Below, piece by piece: positions 24,379 through 35,500 of a stretch of 64,000 nt of DNA; position 1 is the first letter of the stretch; every line of letters begins with the position of its first letter. Made by a program: the position numbers and the translations under genes. The notes below the pieces were generated by a model. The model worked only from the letters and a program-made list of their open reading frames with translations, had not been told where the DNA came from and did no database searches. Origin of the DNA: Novosphingobium sp. RL4 (GTDB taxonomy: Bacteria > Pseudomonadota > Alphaproteobacteria > Sphingomonadales > Sphingomonadaceae); the NCBI RefSeq assembly GCF_035658495.1, contig NZ_CP141945.1, positions 1,244,001 to 1,308,000 on the forward strand, given 5' to 3'.

Positions 24379-25084
24379 GCGTCTGAACGACAAGATCGCG
24401 GTCGTCACGGGTGCGGCGAACGGCATCGGAGAAGGCGTGGCGGACATGTTCCGCAAGGAGGGCGCCGCGGTGATCGGTGTCGACCTTTCGGGAACGGATC
24501 GGAACTGCGACCTCACTGACGAAGCGGCCACGAACGCACTATTTGCGGAAATCGGCGCTTCGTGCGGGCGCATCGACATACTTGTGAACGCGGCGGCCTT
24601 TGCGGTGTTCGGCTGGATAGAGGACCTTGGTTATGCCGACTGGCGGAAAACGCTGACCGGCGAACTCGACATCGTCTATCTGGCGACCCGCGCGGCCTGG
24701 CCGTGGCTCAGGGCAAGCGGCAGGGCCAGCATCGTCAACTTCGCCTCGGCCAATGCCCGTCATGCCCTTGAAGGTTCTCCTGCGCTGGCGCATTGTGCGG
24801 GCAAGGGAGGCGTACTGGCCATGACGCGGCAGCTCGCGATGGAAGGCGCTCCGCATGGGATCCGCGCCAACACCATCGCGCCCGGTTTCATCCGCACTGC
24901 GGCCACCGCGCGCCACCTTGAGGCGGACCCGGCCTTCGAGCAGCAGGTTCTGGCGAAGAACATGCTCAAGCGACTCGGCGAGCCCGAGGACATCGCATGG
25001 GCCGCCACCTGGCTCGCAAGCGACGAGGCCCGGTACGTCACCGCTGCAGATATCGCGATCGATGCCGGCGCCACGGGTTGGTGA
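24371..25084 (+). CDS. Short-chain dehydrogenase, last gene of the rightward operon
   Basis: A 237-residue SDR starting at ATG 24371, inside the end of the MFS gene. TGAANGIG at the N-terminus, DIDVSG-like second strand (GVDLSGTD) and NAAAF in place of NNAG are visible. The usual YxxxK is not seen: at the expected place the sequence reads LAHCAGKGG, so His or Cys replaces the catalytic Tyr while Lys remains. This matters, because Tyr is the acid-base residue of SDRs. The protein may be a lyase-like or binding variant, or may use another mechanism. Length and the ending YVTAADIAIDAG are otherwise normal. Confidence 0.78.
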   Translation: MAERLNDKIAVVTGAANGIGEGVADMFRKEGAAVIGVDLSGTDRNCDLTDEAATNALFAEIGASCGRIDILVNAAAFAVFGWIEDLGYADWRKTLTGELDIVYLATRAAWPWLRASGRASIVNFASANARHALEGSPALAHCAGKGGVLAMTRQLAMEGAPHGIRANTIAPGFIRTAATARHLEADPAFEQQVLAKNMLKRLGEPEDIAWAATWLASDEARYVTAADIAIDAGATGW

Positions 25085-25433
25085 CAGCGGCCAGGGGCGG
25101 CTTATCGTGCCCGCCTATCGTGCCGGCGGTGTTTTCTGCCCCGAAACATCCGGACCAGTGCCCTCCGCGTTAGGGTTTGAAGCCCCCAATTGCCCGTGTC
25201 GCGCACAATTTCGGCGCCGCGAAATCGCAGGGGCCGTTTACCTCCTATATTAGCCAATAGGTAAATGTCCGGATTGCACCGCGGATTGGTGTGTCCGATA
25301 GAATTCATCCTTGCGGCCTTGTTTACCTTTCCCTAGGCCGCAAACTGTATAAGTCACTGAATTCCGATGGATAGCGCGATTGGGGTGCGATCTGTCGGGG
25401 GGGTGATTTTGGGGCATTATAGTTTGGTGGGGC
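25085..25433. other. 349-bp gene-free stretch with TTTACCT repeats
   Basis: No convincing gene is present. TTTACCT occurs at 25237-25243 and 25322-25328, and its complement AGGTAAA at 25259-25265. The first and third form an inverted repeat with a 15-bp spacer containing TATATTAG. These sites lie 100-200 bp before the SapC gene and may be an operator for it. A poly-G run and ATTATAG-like sequence just before 25434 could belong to the promoter. Confidence 0.35.
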
Positions 25434-26276
25434 ATGACCGAAATTAAGCAAAAGAATCGCAAGGCCGTCGATGTGGCGGCCGGTGTTGACGCCGCTGTCG
25501 GTGGCACCGTTGCAGGCGCTGTCGCGGGTGGGGCCGTGGCTGAGCCGCAGGTGAACGGCAGTCTGCCGCTCTACCGCGAACCGCGGCCTGTACACAGCGT
25601 CACGCACGCCGATGCAGCTGTCGTCGTCGCGCCGACCGATTTCGGCTTTGCCGCTACCGCACCGATGATCCAGCTCACTGTTGATGAGTTCGAGCGCGCG
25701 GCACTCGACTATCCGATCCTGTTCTTCGGCGAAGATCGTCAGCCCTACGTCGTTACCGGCCTCGAAGCCGAGCGGAACCTTTTCGTTTCGGAAGGGCGCT
25801 ATCAGGCAGGGGCCTACATTCCGGCCTACCTGCGCCGCTATCCCTTCGTCTTCGCCCGTGACGAGGGAAGCGATCGCCTGATCCTCTGCCTCGACCACGC
25901 GTCGGGCCGCGTTGCGAACAGGGGCGATGAAGATTCGGTCGTCCTTTTCGAAAAGGGCGAACCTACCGAACTGACGCTGCAGGCACTGCGCTTCTGCGAG
26001 AATTACGAAGCGGCTCAGGCACGCACCCGCGTTCTCATTGCCCTGCTGGACGAACTCGACCTGTTCGAGCCCAAGCGGGTCCATTACACGGCGCCGAATT
26101 CGACCGAGCCTAGCCTGCTGGTGGAATATGTGACCGTGAACCGCGCTCGGTTCGAGGGGCTGGATTCCGAACAGTTCCTGCGGCTGCGCGAAGCGGGAGC
26201 GCTGCCCGCGATCCATGCGCAGATCGCTTCGCAAGCGAAGTGGGACGCCCTGGCTGCCGTCGCGCGCGACACCTGA
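25434..26276 (+). CDS. sapC: SapC family protein
   Basis: A 280-residue protein with an Ala/Gly/Val-rich N-terminal tail of about 40 residues and then the SapC domain, seen in LPLYREPRPVHSVTHADAA, TVDEFERAALDYPILF and AYIPAYLRRYPFVFARDE. The family is named after a Campylobacter surface-array gene and is widespread in sphingomonads, where it often lies near TonB receptors or surface proteins; its biochemical role is not established. There is no signal peptide or membrane segment, so the body is probably cytoplasmic. It is followed by two autotransporter genes on the same strand, and a role in making or exporting them is a reasonable but untested inference. Confidence 0.85.
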   Translation: MTEIKQKNRKAVDVAAGVDAAVGGTVAGAVAGGAVAEPQVNGSLPLYREPRPVHSVTHADAAVVVAPTDFGFAATAPMIQLTVDEFERAALDYPILFFGEDRQPYVVTGLEAERNLFVSEGRYQAGAYIPAYLRRYPFVFARDEGSDRLILCLDHASGRVANRGDEDSVVLFEKGEPTELTLQALRFCENYEAAQARTRVLIALLDELDLFEPKRVHYTAPNSTEPSLLVEYVTVNRARFEGLDSEQFLRLREAGALPAIHAQIASQAKWDALAAVARDT

Positions 26277-26357
26277 CACCGACCGACCGGCACCGCCTTG
26301 CCTGCTCCCGGTGGGAGCGGGGAGGGCGGCGTTGACTCGCGTGCGCGTAATCAAACC

Positions 26358-26399
26358 GGAAAAAATTTCTTAACAATCTGATAAGTAAGAAATTTTTCC
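26358..26399. promoter_or_regulatory. A/T-rich inverted repeat before the giant autotransporter gene
   Basis: Left arm GGAAAAAATTTCTTA (26358-26372) and right arm TAAGAAATTTTTCC (26386-26399) are complementary over 14 bp apart from one extra A, with a 13-nt spacer. The A/T content stands out sharply against the GC-rich surroundings. It lies between sapC and the giant gene. A stem made mostly of A-T pairs is a poor terminator, so an operator or nucleoid-protein site is more likely. Confidence 0.5.
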
Positions 26400-26518
26400 T
26401 CTTCATTTCTAAGTGTTGTCCCGGATTCCCCGCTGGCGATCCCGTGTCGTACAGCTGCGAAATCCCGCCCCGGGGGCGGGCCGGGCAACTTGCCGACCAG
26501 GCATCCGGGGGGCATACC

Positions 26519-29500
26519 TTGTACACTTCTGAACCTTTCGCTGGCCGTTCCACCGCGAGCACGGCGCAGGACCGCCCGTCCCGTTCCTGGCGTTCGAGCG
26601 CGTCCGTGGCGACGCTTGCAGCGATGATGGTATTCGGCGGTGTCCTGCCGGTTCAGGCTTCTGCCGCTCCAACCCCGACGCCATCCCCCGCGCCTGCCCC
26701 CACGCCGTCCCCGATCGTCATGCCGCCGGTCGGCGCGCAGGTCCTCAACCCGGTGACCGGCGAGTTCGAGACCGTCACCAAGCAATTGCCGCCGATGCAG
26801 GTGCAGACGGACGGCAACAACGTCATCCTGCTCGCGGACGAGGTCGGACAGACGTTCGACGTTTCGGGCACGACCTACACGGTCACCGCGGTCACCACGG
26901 ATGCGGGCGGCGCCGTGACCGCGGTTTCGCTGGAAAGCTCTGCCGACAACACGATCAGCACGACTGACGCCGTCACCTCGATTGCGCCTGCCACCAATGC
27001 CACCGGCGCGGACGAGGTGCAGTTCCAGTCAGGCATCAACGACAGCATCTACCGCAAGGTCCTGCGCGGGCGGAACGGCGGCAATGGCCATATCGGCGCA
27101 CTGTTCATTTCCGCGGGGGACGGTGGTTCCGGCGCCAAGGGCGATGACATCAACCAGACGATTTCGGGGTCCTATACCTCGCGGTCCAACAATCTGGCGG
27201 CCGTCATCGTGCAGAGCATCGGCGGTGACGGCGGCAAGGGCGGCAACGGCTATCTTGGTTCGGACGGCGGTTCGGGCGGCAACGCCGGCGTCGGCGGAGA
27301 CGTCAACCTCGTCAGCAATGCCCAGGTCCTGACCACCGGCAGCAACAGCTACGGTATTCTCGTCAGCAGTTCGTCGGGCAAGGGCGGCGCGGGTGGTTCC
27401 GGCTTCCTGTCGGGCGGCGGTTCGGGCGGCGGGTCTCCGGGCGTAGGCGGAGACGCCACGGCCACGAACAACGGCACGGTGGCCACGCAGGGTGCGGGCT
27501 CGATCGGTATTCTCGCACAGAGCCTCGGCGGTTCGGCCGGTGACGGCGGCGGTAGCTGGGGCCTCGTCTCGTCGAGCGGCGGCGGCAGCTACGGCGGCAA
27601 GGGAGGTGACGTCCGGGTCAACCAGAACGGTGTGGTCCAGACCGAGGGCGAGGGCGCGCACGGCGTGCTCGCGGAATCCATCGGCGGTTCGGGCGGCGAT
27701 GGCGGCAGCGGCGGTGGCCTGTTCGCTGACGGCAGCAACGGCGGCGCCGGCGGTCCGGGCGGCGACGCGACGATCACGGCCGGCAGCAATTCGTCCACCA
27801 AGACTTCCGGCGATTTCGCCCATGCCTTCTTCGCGCAGTCCATCGGCGGCGGCGGCGGCAACGGCGGCACCACGGTGGGTCTGGTGGCGCTCGGCAGCGC
27901 GGGCAGCCAGGGCAGCGACGCGGGCTCCGTGATCGTGAATCTTGCAGCCGGTGCCTATGCCTCGACCTCCGGCACCGGCTCTTACGCGGTGCTGGCACAG
28001 TCGGTCGGCGGCGGCGGCGGCAGCGCCGGTGTTACCGGCGGCCTCGCCGCGCTGGGCGGCTCGGGCGAAGGTGGCGGCAACGGCGGCACCGTGCTCGTGA
28101 CTTCCGGCGCGACGCTTGTGACAACGGGCGAGGCGGGCAAGGGCATCTTCGCGCAGTCCATCGGCGGCGGCGGCGGCAACGCTTCGGGTTCGGGCGGCCT
28201 GGTTGCGCTGGGCGGTTCGGGCGCGGGCGGCGGTAATGGCGGTCTGGTCCAGGTTACGCAGACCTCGGCCGGCTCGGTCACGACCGGGGGAGACTGGTCC
28301 GACGCGATCTTCGCCCAGTCCGTAGGCGGCGGCGGCGGCTCGGGCTCCGGTTCGGTCGGTCTCGTCGGCCTTGGCGGATCGGGCGCCACGGGCGGCCTCG
28401 GCGGTACGGTGATCGTCGACAACGAAGGCGCACTGAAGACCACGGGCGATTACGCCCGTGGCATTTTTGCGCAGTCTGTCGGCGGCGGCGGCGGTGCAGG
28501 CGGCAATTCGACCGGCCTTGTCGGTATCGGCGGCAGCGGTTCGGGAACGAGCCCGGGCGGCAATGTCACCGTCACGAACGGCGGCTCGATCTCGACCTCC
28601 GGCGAACGTTCGATCGGCATCCAGGCCCAGTCGGTCGGCGGCGGCGGTGGTGACGGCGGTACGTCCACCGGCCTCATTTCCATCGGCGGGTCCGGCGGCG
28701 GCGGCGGTGCCGGTGGTATCGTCACCGTCACCAACAGCGGAACGATCACCACCAAGGGCGACCAGGCACTGGGCATCATCGCCCAGTCGATCGGTGGCGG
28801 CGGCGGCAATGGCGGATCGAGCACCGGCGTGCTCGCTATCGGCGGTGCGGGCGGTAACGGCGGCAAGGGCGGCAAGGTCGTCCTCAACCAGACCGGCCTC
28901 GTTTCTACTTCGGGTGACGATGCAACGGCGATCTTCGTCCAGTCGATCGGCGGCGGCGGCGGCAACGGCGGCTCGGCAGTTTCTGCAGGTCTCTTTGTCA
29001 GCGCGGCCTTCGGCGGCAAGGGCGGCGGCGGCGGTGCAGGCGGCGACATCTGCGTCAACACCAACTCTTCGTGCACCACGGCCAGCGCAAGCATGGGCTC
29101 GGCCTATATCGAAACCTTCGGAGACCGTTCGAGCGGCCTCTTCGCGCAGTCTGTCGGCGGCGGCGGCGGCAACGGCGGCTTCGCGCTCTCGGCCTCGGCG
29201 GGTCTCGGTGCCACCGCCTCGATCGCCTTTGGCGGCTCAGGCGGATCGGGTGGTTCGGGCGGTGCGGTGCGCGTGGGCCTTCAGGGCTATATCGCGACCA
29301 AGGGCGATCTTTCGGACGGCATTTTCGCCAGCTCGGTGGGCGGCGGCGGCGGTAACGGCGGCTTCTCGGTAGCGGCGGGCGCATCGCTCGGCGGATCGCT
29401 GACGATGAGCTACGGCGGCGCCGGCGGCGTGGGCGGTGCCGGTGGACTGGTCGACGTTGAAAGCGCAACGGACATCTCCACCGAAGGCGACCAGTCGCGC

Positions 29501-32500
29501 GGCATCTTTGCGCAGTCCGTCGGCGGCGGCGGCGGCAATGGCGCCTTCTCGGCAAGTGCCGCGATCGGCCTTGGTGCGATCACCTCGACCTTCGGCGGCG
29601 CGGGCGGCGCGGGGTCGGATGGTTCGACTGTCACGCTAGTCTCGGTCGGCACCATCTCGACCAAAGGCATCCAGTCCGACGCGATCTTCGCGGAGAGCGT
29701 TGGCGGCGGCGGCGGTAACGGCGGCTTCGCGGTCGGCCTTGCCGGCGGTGCGGCCGGCGCGGTCAGCCTCACGTTCGGCGGCGGCGGCGGCAACGGCGGA
29801 TCGGGTGACGACGTCTTCGTCTCCTCGACCGGCGATCTTTCCACCGAGGGGCTCAGCTCCAACGGTATCTTTGCGCAGTCCGTCGGCGGCGGCGGCGGCA
29901 ATGGCGGCTTCGCGGTTTCCGGCTCGGTCGGCGGCGCCGGCGCAATGTCCGCGGCCTTCGGCGGCAGCGGCGCGAATGGCGGCAATGGCGGCAAGGTCAC
30001 GGTCGGCAGCACCGGTACGATCACGACGGTCGGCGATCTTTCCAACGGCATCCTCGCGCAGTCTGTCGGCGGCGGCGGTGGTAACGGCGGCTTCTCGGCA
30101 GCCGTTTCGGGCGGCGGCATCGGCGCGGCAGGCCTTTCGATGGGCGGCGCGGGCGCCAACGGCGGCGATGGCGACGAAGTCTCGGTCACCTCTAACGGTG
30201 GTATCTGGACGCAGGGCGCGGCCTCGGCCGGCATTCTCGCGCAGTCTGTCGGCGGCGGCGGCGGCAATGGCGGTCTCGCGATCTCCGCCAGCGGCGGCTG
30301 GGCGGGCGGTGCATCGCTCGCCTTCGGCGGGGGCGCGGGCAACGGCGGCACCGGCGGCAAGGTCACTCTGGTCAGCAACGGCAATATCCTGACCGAAGGC
30401 GACAGCTCCCAGGGCCTGTTCGCGCAGTCGGTGGGCGGTGGCGGCGGCAACGGCGGCGGTGCGATCGCTGTTGCAGGCGGCCAGGGTGGCGGCATCTCCG
30501 CGTCGTTCGGCGGTGATGGCGGCAATGGCGGCTCCTCGGGCGCAGTCAACATCGACAGCACCGGCGACATCCAGACGCTCGGCGACAATGCCGATGCGAT
30601 CTTCGCGCAGTCGCTCGGCGGCGGCGGCGGCAACGGCGGTTTTGCCATTTCCGCCTCGGGCGGCCAGTTCGGCGCGGTCAGCCTCTCGATGGGCGGCACC
30701 GGCGGCCGCGGCGGCTCTTCGGGTGACGTTGGGGTCATCTCCGATGGCGACCTGACGACTTCGGGCGACTTCTCGGCTGGCGTGCGTGCGCAATCGATCG
30801 GCGGCGGCGGCGGTAACGGCGGCTTCGCGATCTCTGCGGCAGGCGCTCAGTTCGGCGCCGTTTCGCTCTCCTTCGGCGGCAACGGCGGCACGGGCGGCGC
30901 GGCAGGCAACGTAACGCTGGTCTCGACCGGCGATATCTGGACCGAGGGCAATTACTCGCAGGGGCTGTTCGCCCAGTCTGTCGGCGGCGGCGGTGGTAAC
31001 GGCGGTTTCTCGGTCAGCGCTTCGGGTGCGCAATACGGCGCTGCTGCCATCGGCTTCGGCGGCAAGGGCGGCACCGGCGGTGCGGCGGGCAATGCGGACC
31101 TCACCAATACCGGCGACATCGTCACCCTGGGTGATTTCAGCGCGGGCGCGCAGGTCCAGTCGATCGGGGGCGGCGGCGGCAACGGCGGCTGGAGCGTCAG
31201 CGCGGCAGGCGGCCAGTATGGCGCTGTCGCGATCGGCTTCGGCGGCAGCGGCGGCGCGGGCGGTACGGCGGGCGATGTTACGCTCACTTCGACCGGCCAG
31301 ATCGCCACGACCGGGGACCAGTCGAGCGGCCTCGTGGCGCAGTCCATCGGCGGCGGCGGCGGCAATGGCGGCTTCTCCGCCAGCGTTGCGGGCGCCCAGT
31401 ACGGCGCGGCGGCGCTCTCGTTCGGCGGCACCGGCGGCACGGGTAACGACGCGGGAACGGTTACGCTGGCCAACACCGGCGACATCTACACCGAAGGCAC
31501 GCTTTCGAACGGCATCTTCGCGCAATCCGTGGGCGGCGGCGGCGGCAACGGCGGATTCTCCGTCGCGGTCGCGGGCGCGCAATATGCCTCGGCGGCGCTG
31601 GCGCTGGGCGGATCGGGCGGATCGGGCGGTGCGGGCAAGGCGGTCTCGGTCGTCTCGACCGGCAACATCACCACGCTGGGCGATCAGGCGGACGGCATTC
31701 TGGCGCAGTCGATCGGCGGCGGCGGCGGTAATGGCGGCTTCGCCATTTCCGGCACCCTGACCGCCAGCAGTGACGGCGTTTCGGCCTCGGTCGCGATCGG
31801 CGGCAAGGGCGGCTCCGGCGGCGAGGCGGGCGACGTTTCGCTCGTCAGCACCGGCGACATTTCGACGAGCGGCGCCAGTTCGGTCGGCCTCTTCGCCCAG
31901 TCGGTGGGCGGCGGCGGCGGCAATGGCGGTTTCGCGGGCGCGCTTTCGCTGTCGGTGGGCAATGCCGTGGCCGTGGGCATCGGCGGTTCGGGCGGCACCG
32001 GCAATACGGCGGGCAACGTTTCGCTGGGATCAACCGGCAACGTTTCCACCACGGGCAACCTCGCGGCGGGCATCCAGGCCCAGTCGATCGGCGGCGGCGG
32101 CGGTAACGGCGGCTTCAGCTTGACCGCCTCGGCCACGGTCGAGGGTCAGTCCATCGGCAACAGCAGCGGTGGCACCGGCGGCAGCGGCGGTCTGGCCGGC
32201 AATGTCGACGTGACCAGCCTTGGAACCGTGCAGACCACGGGCGAACTGGCTAACGGCATCTTCGCGCAATCGGTCGGCGGCGGCGGCGGCAATGGCGGCT
32301 TCTCGGTTTCCGCCAGCCTTTCGGCCAAGGGCGATTCCGATACGCAGAGCGTTGGCGGCAATGGCGGTACCGGCAACGATGCGGGCATGGTCAGCGTCTC
32401 GGCCACGGCCGGTGCCAATGCGGCCATCGAAGGCTATTCGGTCGTCACATCGGGAACGGGTTCGAACGGTATCCTTGCCCAGTCTGTTGGCGGCGGCGGC

Positions 32501-35500
32501 GGCTCCGGCGGTTTCTCGGTCGGCGGGGCGTTCTCGGGTGAAGGCGATGCCGCCTCCAACCAGGTTGGCGGCAGCGGCGGCGCGGGCGGTAACGCCTCGA
32601 CCGTCGATGTCGTCAATGTCGGCAAGATCCAGACCACCGGCAATATCGCCAACGGCATCTTCGCGCAGTCGGTTGGCGGTGGCGGCGGCAACGGCGGCTT
32701 CTCGGTCGGCGCCGGTGTTTCGATCAAGGGCGATGCGGAATCAAGCGTCGGCGGCGGTGAAGGCGGCGCGGCGGGCAATTCCGACGATGTCAGCGTAGAC
32801 ACTACCGGTTCGATCTACACCGAAGGCGCGGCGTCCAACGGCGTGCTTGCCCAGTCGGTCGGCGGCGGCGGCGGCACCGGCGGTTTCTCGGTCAGCGCGG
32901 GCTTCAGCGCGGAAGGCGATTCCACCAGCGACAGCGTTGGCGGTGGCGGCGGTTCGGGCGGCAACGCCGGCAACGTCACGGTCGTGGCGCGTGAGGGCAT
33001 CACCACCAAGGGTGACGGTTCCAACGGCGTCTTCGCGCAGTCAGTTGGCGGCGGCGGCGGCTCGGGCGGCTTTGCCGTGGGCCTCGGCGTTTCGCTGAAG
33101 GGCGATGCGGAATCGAACGTTGGCGGCGGCGAGGGTTCGCTGGGCGGCACGGCGGGCGACGTTTCGGTCACCACCGAAGGCACGATCTGGACCGAAGGCG
33201 CAGCGGCAGCGGGCATCTTTGCGCAGTCGGTCGGCGGTGGCGGCGGCAACGGCGGCTTCTCGGTCGGCGCGGGCTTCTCCAGCGAGGGCGGTTCGTCCTC
33301 CACCAGCGTCGGCGGGGCCGGCGCGGGCGGCGCGACGGCGGGCAACGTCACCGTCCATGCCGATAGCGACATCCAGACCAAGGGCACCGGATCGAACGGC
33401 ATCCTCGCCCAGTCGATCGGCGGCGGCGGTGGTAACGGCGGCTTCGCCGTGGGCCTTGGCGTCTCGATCAAGGGCGACGCCGAATCCTCGGTCGGCGGCG
33501 GCGGCGCGGGCACCGGCTCGAATGCCGGCGATGTAACCGTGACCGGCACTGGCACGATCGTCACTCTGGGCGATCAGGCCAACGGCGTCTTCGCGCAGTC
33601 TGTCGGCGGCGGCGGCGGCAACGGCGGCTTCTCGGTCGGCGCGGGCCTCAGCCTTGACGGCGAGGCGACCAGCGACAGCGTCGGCGGCTCTGGCGGCGGC
33701 GGCGGCAGCGCCGGCACCGTCACGGTGGACCGCGTGGGCGACATCGGCACCAGCGGCGCCAATTCGAACGGAATCCTGGCCCAATCGGTGGGCGGCGGCG
33801 GCGGCAACGGCGGCTTCGCCGTGGGCCTTGGCGCCTCCATGAAGGGCGATGCGACCTCCAGCGTGGGCGGCGGCGAAGGCGGCACGGCCGGTGACGGCGC
33901 GGACGTGTTCGTGTCCGACGTGGGAACGATCGTCACCAGCGGCACCAACTCGAACGGCATCTTTGCGCAGTCCGTGGGCGGCGGCGGCGGTTCGGGCGGC
34001 TTCTCGGTCGGCGCGGGCTTCAGCCTCGAAGGCGGGGCGACCAGCACCAGCGTCGGCGGTTCGGCCGGCGCGGGCGGTAGCGCGGGCACGGTTTCCGTCA
34101 GCCATGACGGCGATATCCAGACCACGGGCGCATCGGCCAACGGCATCTTTGCGCAGTCCGTGGGCGGCGGCGGCGGTGTCGGCGGCTTTGCCGTGGGCCT
34201 TGGCGCGTCGATGGATTCGGACGCCAAGTCCAGCGTCGGCGGCGGCGCGGGCGGCGCGGCCGGTTCGGCTTCGGACGTTACCGTAGACCAGACCGGTACC
34301 ATCATAACCTCGGGCGCGGCGGCCAATGGCGTGCTGGCCCAGTCCATCGGCGGCGGCGGCGGCGTCGGCGGATTCTCGGTCTCGGCGGCCTTGTCCTCCT
34401 CGGGCGGTGCGGCTTCGGATTCGACCGGCGGTTCCGGCGGTTCCTCGGGTGATGCCGGGTCGGTCAGCGTGTCGGTCGATGGCGATATCCAGACCGACGG
34501 TGCGCAGGCGCGCGGCGTGGTTGCCCAGTCCATCGGCGGCGGCGGCGGCTCGGGCGGCTTCGCGGTTGGCGCGGCTGCATCAATCGAAGGCGATGCGGAA
34601 TCGGCGACCGGCGGCGGTGCCGGTGGCTCCTCGGGCAACGCAGGGGACGTCAGCGTCGATGTGAACGGCAATGTCGTCACCAAGGGGGCGGCATCCGTAG
34701 CGCTGCTCGCGCAGTCGATTGGTGGCGGCGGCGGCGCGGGCGGCTTTGCGGTGGGCGCGGCGCTGTCCAGCAGCGGCGGCGCCACGGCGGAGTCGACCGG
34801 CGGCGACGGCGGCTCGGCAGGCGATGCGGGCGACGTTTCCGTCACGCACACGGGCGGTATCGAGACTTTCGGCGCGCAATCGGGCGCGATCCTGGCGCAG
34901 TCCATCGGCGGCGGCGGCGGTTCGGGCGGCTTCTCGGTCGGCGGCGCGCTGAGCGTTGAGGGCGAGGCGAACTCCACCATCGGCGGCGGCGCGGGCGGTT
35001 CGGCAGGCAATGCCGGCACCGTGGACGTGGCCAACACCGGCGACATCTATACTCACGGCGCCAACTCCACCGGCATTGTCGCCCAGTCGATCGGCGGCGG
35101 CGGCGGAAACGGCGGCTTCTCGGTCTCGGCAGGTCTTGCTCTTTCGGGCGCGGATGCGGTTTCCAGCTCTACCGGCGGCGCGGGTGGTTCGTCCGGCTCG
35201 GCCGACGACGTGTCCGTGACCTCCATTGGCAATATCAAGGTCGAGGGCGATCACAGCCGCGGCATCGTGGCGCAGTCGATCGGCGGCGGCGGCGGTACCG
35301 GCGGCTTCTCGGTTTCCGGCGCCATTGCCACCAAGGGTGCGGGCGCGTCCGACAGTGTCGGCGGCGCTGGCGGCGCCGGTAATGCGGCGGGCAATGTCAC
35401 TGTCGTTTCTCAGGGTCAGATCCTGACGGCAGGCGATGCCACCAATGCGGTTCTGGCTCAGTCCATCGGCGGCGGCGGCGGCGCGGGCGGCTTCTCGGGC

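Noticed and set aside
26444..26518. Extra 25 N-terminal residues of the giant protein
   Set aside because: No ribosome site before GTG 26444, and the segment adds a non-helical, Cys- and Pro-containing stretch ahead of the signal peptide. Kept only as an alternative.
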